11,973 nt of DNA from an uncultured Bacilli bacterium (GTDB lineage Bacteria > Bacillota_I > Bacilli_A > RF39 > UBA660): contig CANQNZ010000035.1 of assembly GCA_947625365.1 (NCBI GenBank), positions 1-11,973 of the forward strand. The letters run 5' to 3'. The notes beneath the pieces were generated by a model. It had not been told where the DNA came from, did not search any database, and saw only the letters and a program-made list of their open reading frames with translations. This document shows positions 8,849 through 11,973 of the stretch, piece after piece. The position numbers and the translations under genes are program-made. Within the stretch, counting starts at the first letter, position 1, and each line of letters opens with the position of its first letter.

Positions 8849-9262
8849 ATAAAAAAAATTATACCGAAGAAGAAATCACAATTAGTAATAGGCAAGGCTT
8901 TTGGTGAATTACAAAAAATGAAATCTAGTACATTTAATGACAATAATCATGATAAAAATGATGAAAAATTCAATAAATCATTTTTTGGTCACTTAGTTGA
9001 AACTGATGTTTTGGGAATGAATATCAACTCTTATTCTAGACCAGAGTTTAAAGAAGATGGTATTGATCTTAAAGTTACACCATATAAAAAGAATCAAGAC
9101 AATACTCTTTCTGCTAAAAAAAGAGTAGTATTAAACATAATAGATTATATGAATGAATATAAAAATACTTTTGAAACATCTCATTTCTTAGCTAAAAATA
9201 ATAAACTTCAAATAATCTGGTATTTATGGGGAACTTTTGAATTTATTTTTTCAATTTTGTAA
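8849..9262 (+). pseudogene. Decayed, truncated Sau3AI-like endonuclease (cassette A)
   Basis: AAAGGAG is followed after 6 bases by AT and eight A's. Restoring a G gives ATG and a Sau3AI-like N-terminus (MKKNYTEEEITISN), so the original start codon seems lost. A frameshift near 8888-8897 moves to the frame of IGKAFGELQ, which stays open to the TAA at 9260-9262. From the internal ATG at 8918 this frame codes 114 residues. They align with residues 28-126 of the intact endonuclease up to IWYLW, about 58 % identical over the core by hand, then diverge and stop, so the C-terminal three quarters is absent. The catalytic acids are exchanged: D65 became E (RPEF) and E72 became D (GIDLK), while the K and the upstream E are kept. 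I judge it inactive. A short expressed fragment starting at 8918 cannot be excluded. Confidence 0.85.
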
Positions 9263-9355
9263 TTGGCGTTTTAAATTCTGAGGTAAATAACTATAATATG
9301 AAGATTCTAATGATTTTAATGTTTCTATTCTTATATACAATTCAGACTAACACCT

Positions 9356-9749
9356 CTGTATTGTGATGTTAACTCTTATCAAAAATTATTGCAAATCGTT
9401 TTTACTTTAATAAATGCCGACAGCCTGAGCAACTAATATTGGTTATGTATTTCCAGTTAAATTATATATAAAATCTAATTTTGTTAAAAATACTAATACC
9501 CAAATTAATTACTCTCTTGCTTTAAAAAATATTATTTATAATGATTTAATTGTTAAAGGATATAAGGTATTTATTGGGAAAACTAAAAAAGGAGAAATTG
9601 ATTTTACTGTTTTAAAAGATAATAAACCAAAATACATTCAAGTTTCTCTATATTTGGAAAATGAAAGTACTATTAATAGAGAATTTGGAGCTTTTTCTAA
9701 TATTGATGTTTTAAAAGAACATTATTCATTAATTATTAAACTCTCTTAA
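9356..9749 (+). pseudogene. C-terminal remnant of a DUF4143-type AAA ATPase gene
   Basis: One frame (9356-9436) reads LYCDVNSYQKLLQ and onward to a stop. A second frame, open from 9429, continues with NIGYVFPVKLYI and ends at the TAA at 9747-9749. The last 80 residues match the C-terminal part of DUF4143 ATPases: YNDLIVKGYKVFIG, GEIDF, YIQVS, then INREFGAF. The full family is about 400 residues with an N-terminal P-loop AAA domain; here the P-loop part is missing and the frame is broken once, so I call it a pseudogene. It overlaps the 3' end of the intact endonuclease gene, in the opposite direction, by 21 bp. It lies between the two inverted RM cassettes and may mark the older sequence at the junction. 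I recognise nothing in 9263-9355. Confidence 0.7.
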
Positions 9750-11132
9750 GATATCTTTAATAAATGTATTGTTAAACCAAAAACATTGTTTTGTCATCCA
9801 TTGACCATCTGGTAATTGATCAGCATATTTTTGGATATTCCCTTTTTCAAAACCATTATTTAATTTATAAGCAGATTGGGATGTATGAGGTCTAACATGC
9901 ATTACACCATTATCAGCAATACCTGGCAAATCATTGTAAACGGTATTATTGATAATCGTAAAATTTATACCTTTTTTTATTTTATTAATTGTATTATTCC
10001 AAAAATTTTCTATTACATTATCAATTATTACTTGAGGCATATTCCATAATTTAAATCCTTTAAAAATATAATCATTCTTTTCTTTTTTAAATACAAAAAA
10101 CATATATTTTGTAGTTTCTAATTCTTCTTTTAAACAAGAGTCTTCCCAAGTTTCATTTATTATATTTTTAAATTTAAAAGCAGGAAAAGAAACTGATTCA
10201 ATAATATTACCATTTTCTTCCATTCTAATGGTTTTAGGAATTATATTGGCCTTTAAAAATTCTTCCGTATTTTTAAGGCCTTTTTTGATATTAAACATCT
10301 TATTAATTATCATACTATATCTATCTTTAGATTTTTCATTAATTGCGAACGTTTTTAATAATTCCTTTTCTGATGAGCCAATATATTTGTTAGTAACATT
10401 TCTAATATAATCATCAAAAGAAGAAGTTGTGCTAGATAATATTTTTTCAACACTACTATAATCCCCAATATATTTTCTTACTAATTGAGTCATATAAGAC
10501 GCTTTGAAACAGAATGCTCTTTGTTTGGCTTTTATAGAAGTATTGGGTTGCTCTCTTAAAGATTTACCTGATCCTTTAGTACATGCTCCAAGATACATCG
10601 TATCGGCTTCAGATAATTCATGTGCTTTACCATTTTTTATTTTATCAATTATGTAATTCCAATCTTTTTCAATTTGATTTAAATCTTCATTTTTAGCTAA
10701 TTCTAATAGTTTTTCATGAGTTATTTTAAATTTTTTATCATCTTTATCAGGTTCCCATAAATACCATATTAATTGAATTGTATTATTTTTAAACCAGAAA
10801 TGGCTATCTTTAAAATCGGTTTTCCATTCTTCTTTGTAATTAATAATATTTAAAGAAAGTCTTTCTTTAGCCGATAATTTACCATTTTTAAGTTTTTTAT
10901 ATGGCGTTACTTTTAGTTCTATACCAGCCGGCATAAAATCTGGTTCAGAATTATTATTATTTTGGATGCCAAAAAGATATTGTTCAATTAATTGACCTAT
11001 TTCGCCTTTATTAGAAGTCTTTTCAGTAATTGTTTCGGTTTCTTCTTTAATAATATCTTCAACAGATTTACCAATAGCTGATTTAGATATAGCTGATATT
11101 TCTTGACGATTATAAAGTCTTCCTTTTTTCAT
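9729..11132 (-). CDS. Sau3AI-type restriction endonuclease, MutH-like (probably cuts GATC)
   Basis: The 467-residue protein should cleave unmethylated GATC. Its N-terminal MutH-like domain carries KGEIGQLIE (E50) and the DxnExK triad PDF, GIELK (D65, E72, K74), matching E56, D70, E77 and K79 of MutH. It follows Sau3AI closely as I remember it: TPYKKLKNGKLSAKERLSLNIINY (72-99), GKAHELSE (168-175), CTKGS (184-188), KAKQRAF (201-207), HVRPHT (412-417) and WMTKQCFWFNN (445-455). R.Sau3AI is about 489 residues, so this is near full length, including the second, non-catalytic MutH-like half. AAGGAG lies 5 bases before the ATG. The adjacent divergent methyltransferase is dead, so protection must come from the gene at 7437-8675 or elsewhere. 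The 3' end overlaps the DUF4143 remnant. Confidence 0.93.
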   Translation of the reverse strand: MKKGRLYNRQEISAISKSAIGKSVEDIIKEETETITEKTSNKGEIGQLIEQYLFGIQNNNNSEPDFMPAGIELKVTPYKKLKNGKLSAKERLSLNIINYKEEWKTDFKDSHFWFKNNTIQLIWYLWEPDKDDKKFKITHEKLLELAKNEDLNQIEKDWNYIIDKIKNGKAHELSEADTMYLGACTKGSGKSLREQPNTSIKAKQRAFCFKASYMTQLVRKYIGDYSSVEKILSSTTSSFDDYIRNVTNKYIGSSEKELLKTFAINEKSKDRYSMIINKMFNIKKGLKNTEEFLKANIIPKTIRMEENGNIIESVSFPAFKFKNIINETWEDSCLKEELETTKYMFFVFKKEKNDYIFKGFKLWNMPQVIIDNVIENFWNNTINKIKKGINFTIINNTVYNDLPGIADNGVMHVRPHTSQSAYKLNNGFEKGNIQKYADQLPDGQWMTKQCFWFNNTFIKDILREFNN

Positions 11133-11186
11133 AAAAACTCCTTTTCGATTTTGTTTTTTTAGTTAAATTTTATAAAATATTATTAG

Positions 11187-11242
11187 AAGGTTAATCTTCA
11201 TTGATGATTATTATATAATAATCATTGATAAAAGTTAATCTT
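11187..11242. promoter_or_regulatory. Overlapping divergent promoters within a 22-bp palindrome
   Basis: Arms ATGATTATTAT and ATAATAATCAT form a perfect palindrome at 11204-11225. The minus-strand endonuclease promoter is TTAACT (11238-11233), 17 bases, TATAAT (11215-11210). The plus-strand promoter toward the methyltransferase remnant is TTAATC (11191-11196), 17 bases, TATAAT (11214-11219). The two -10 boxes share two bases, so polymerase could occupy only one at a time. Direct repeats flank the core: CATTGAT at 11199 and 11223, and GTTAATCTT at 11190 and 11234. AAGGTTAATCTT (11187-11198) resembles the palindrome at 8780. Confidence 0.55.
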
Positions 11243-11258
11243 TTTCAATAAATAAATT

Positions 11259-11276
11259 ATACTATATTTATAGTAT
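11259..11276. repeat. Inverted repeat upstream of the methyltransferase remnant
   Basis: ATACTATA, TT, TATAGTAT is a perfect 8-bp inverted repeat with a 2-base spacer, about 30 bases before the remnant start. It could be an operator or contribute a -10 box (TATACT at 11258-11263). No direct evidence separates this from chance in AT-rich DNA. Confidence 0.3.
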
Positions 11277-11303
11277 TTAAACAAATGACAGAAGGTCTTA
11301 ATC

Positions 11304-11860
11304 GTGAAAAAATTTAGTGGAATTATTCGCCGGAGTTGGAGGATTCCGAGGTGGACTTAATCATGTTGGGTTAAAAGACGGGAAAATTTATACGGTTAAA
11401 GTAAAAGCAGATTGTAATTTAATTTATCCTTTAAAAAATGTAAGAGAAATTGATTTTGTTTCTGAAAAATATTTTTTTAATGATTCCCAAATTGAAAAAT
11501 AAAATTTGCTTTCTTAAAAGGAAGTAAAAAGATTCCTCGAGTTAAGCAAAATTGGGAGCCTTATTACTATGCCGAAGGAGCAATGCCATTTCCTGATAAT
11601 TTAGAAGCACCAGCAAAAACTATGTTAACTAACGAAAATGGTGTTAGTAGAACTACTCATGTAATTGAAGATTCTAAAACGCAAAAACTAAGACTTCTAA
11701 CACCAAAAGAGTGTGAAAGAATAAATGGACTTCCCGATGATTGGACTAATACAGGCATGTCTGATAAAAAGAGATATTTTATATGGAAAATGCTTTAATT
11801 GTCGGAGTTATTGAGCGTATCGGCAGTGAATTTGAAAAGATAATAGAAAAAGAAGATTAA
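11304..11860 (+). pseudogene. Decayed Sau3AI-type C5-cytosine methyltransferase (cassette B)
   Basis: GTG AAA AAA at 11304 corresponds to the MKK start. A shift before 11317 leads into VELFAGVGGFRGGLNHVGLKDGK (motif I), which jumps directly to IYTVKVKAD: about 227 residues are deleted, including the PCQ and ENV catalytic motifs. The frame stops at 11500-11502. It resumes in another frame (KFAFLKGSKKIPRV) through motif IX to KKRYF near 11780. A further base loss puts the motif X end (ENALIVGVIERIG) in a third frame, ending at the TAA at 11858-11860. The intact copy at 7437-8675 is about 85 % identical over the best 65 residues by hand. With no catalytic cysteine and at least three frameshifts it cannot methylate DNA. 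It was the divergent partner of the endonuclease at 9729-11132. Confidence 0.92.
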
Positions 11861-11883
11861 ATATTAACTGATTAATCTTCTTT
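11849..11883. terminator. Hairpin terminator at the end of the methyltransferase remnant
   Basis: AAAGAAGATTAA (11849-11860) pairs perfectly with TTAATCTTCTTT (11872-11883) around an 11-base loop. The left arm contains the stop codon of the remnant. The stem is AT-rich and the T-rich side follows on the plus strand, so it probably ends plus-strand transcription before the tRNA gene on the other strand. Confidence 0.6.
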
Positions 11884-11887
11884 AATT

Positions 11888-11914
11888 AAAAACAGCTCCC
11901 TCAAAATTGAAGCT
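11888..11914 (-). terminator. Probable terminator of the tRNA-Trp transcript
   Basis: Reading the minus strand, AGCT-TCAA pairs with TTGA and AGCT (GGG bulged), followed by G and five T's (11892-11888). It starts 14 bases after the CCA end of the tRNA and has the layout of a Rho-independent terminator. Confidence 0.55.
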
Positions 11915-11928
11915 ATTTTATCTACATA

Positions 11929-11973
11929 TGGCAGGGGCGGAGAGAATCGAACTCCCATCAAAAGTTTTGGAGT
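11929..11973 (-). tRNA. trnW: tRNA-Trp (anticodon CCA), 3' half, cut by window edge
   Basis: The minus strand enters in the anticodon arm: loop CTCCAAA with anticodon CCA, 3' stem ACTTT, a 4-base variable loop, T stem GGGAG/CTCTC around TTCGATT, acceptor 3' strand CGCCCCT, discriminator G and an encoded CCA end (11931-11929). The acceptor and T arm resemble Bacillus tRNA-Trp. The 5' half lies outside the window. Anticodon CCA reads UGG only, consistent with the standard code in the genes here. Confidence 0.9.

Noticed and set aside
8918..9262. Independent small protein of 114 residues
   Set aside because: Its similarity to the N-terminal part of the intact endonuclease, the homologous sequence upstream in a shifted frame and the ideal ribosome site before a damaged start codon all point to a decayed gene.
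10228..10410. 60-codon hydrophobic frame on the plus strand inside the endonuclease gene
   Set aside because: It is antisense to well-matched Sau3AI sequence; the hydrophobic character comes from the complement of Lys/Asn-rich codons.
7437..11132. Alternative genetic code with TGA as Trp, as in Mycoplasma
   Set aside because: Trp codons in the intact genes are TGG, the tRNA-Trp has anticodon CCA, and TGA in the endonuclease remnant marks a frameshift rather than a read-through codon.
11317..11798. Two small genes coding 61 and 71 residues
   Set aside because: They are consecutive pieces of one methyltransferase gene, matching residues 6-28 plus about 256-293 and 321-386 of the intact copy.

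Overview
The window is strongly AT-rich (about 25-30 % GC by eye). It uses the standard code: Trp is TGG, a Trp tRNA with anticodon CCA lies at the right edge, and intact genes end in TAA. Good Shine-Dalgarno sites, short intergenic gaps and a secreted peptidase M26-type giant protein suggest a host-associated low-GC Bacillota, for example an uncultured gut Bacilli or mollicute-like lineage. The lineage is inference; no marker gene here fixes it.

Left part (1-7436): one gene on the minus strand fills 7.2 kb and encodes a 2394-residue surface zinc metalloprotease of the M26 (IgA1 protease/Zmp) family. It combines, in order, a signal peptide, a cohesin-like domain, a two-helix membrane hairpin, two dockerin-type calcium loops, beta-sandwich repeats, the GLUG-containing M26 N region and a C-terminal HExxH catalytic domain. 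A strong bidirectional hairpin terminator ends it at 72-110.

Right part (7437-11860): remains of two Sau3AI-like type II restriction-modification (RM) cassettes in inverted orientation, each divergently transcribed. Cassette A is an intact C5-cytosine methyltransferase (minus strand, 7437-8675) opposite a decayed Sau3AI-like endonuclease (plus strand, 8849-9262). Cassette B is an intact Sau3AI-like endonuclease (minus strand, 9729-11132) opposite a decayed copy of the methyltransferase (plus strand, about 11304-11860). Each cassette has lost the opposite half, so together they appear to leave one complete system, probably recognising GATC: methyltransferase A would protect DNA against endonuclease B. 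Between the cassettes lies the C-terminal remnant of a DUF4143/AAA ATPase gene.

The divergent intergenic regions look regulatory. The best methyltransferase promoter has a GATC site inside its -35 box, which suggests feedback by methylation. The endonuclease promoter lies in a 22-bp palindrome where two opposed -10 boxes overlap. The two regions share an AAGGTTAAYCTT motif.

Right edge (11861-11973): hairpin terminators and the 3' half of a minus-strand tRNA-Trp gene, a plausible reason why mobile or defence DNA accumulated here.
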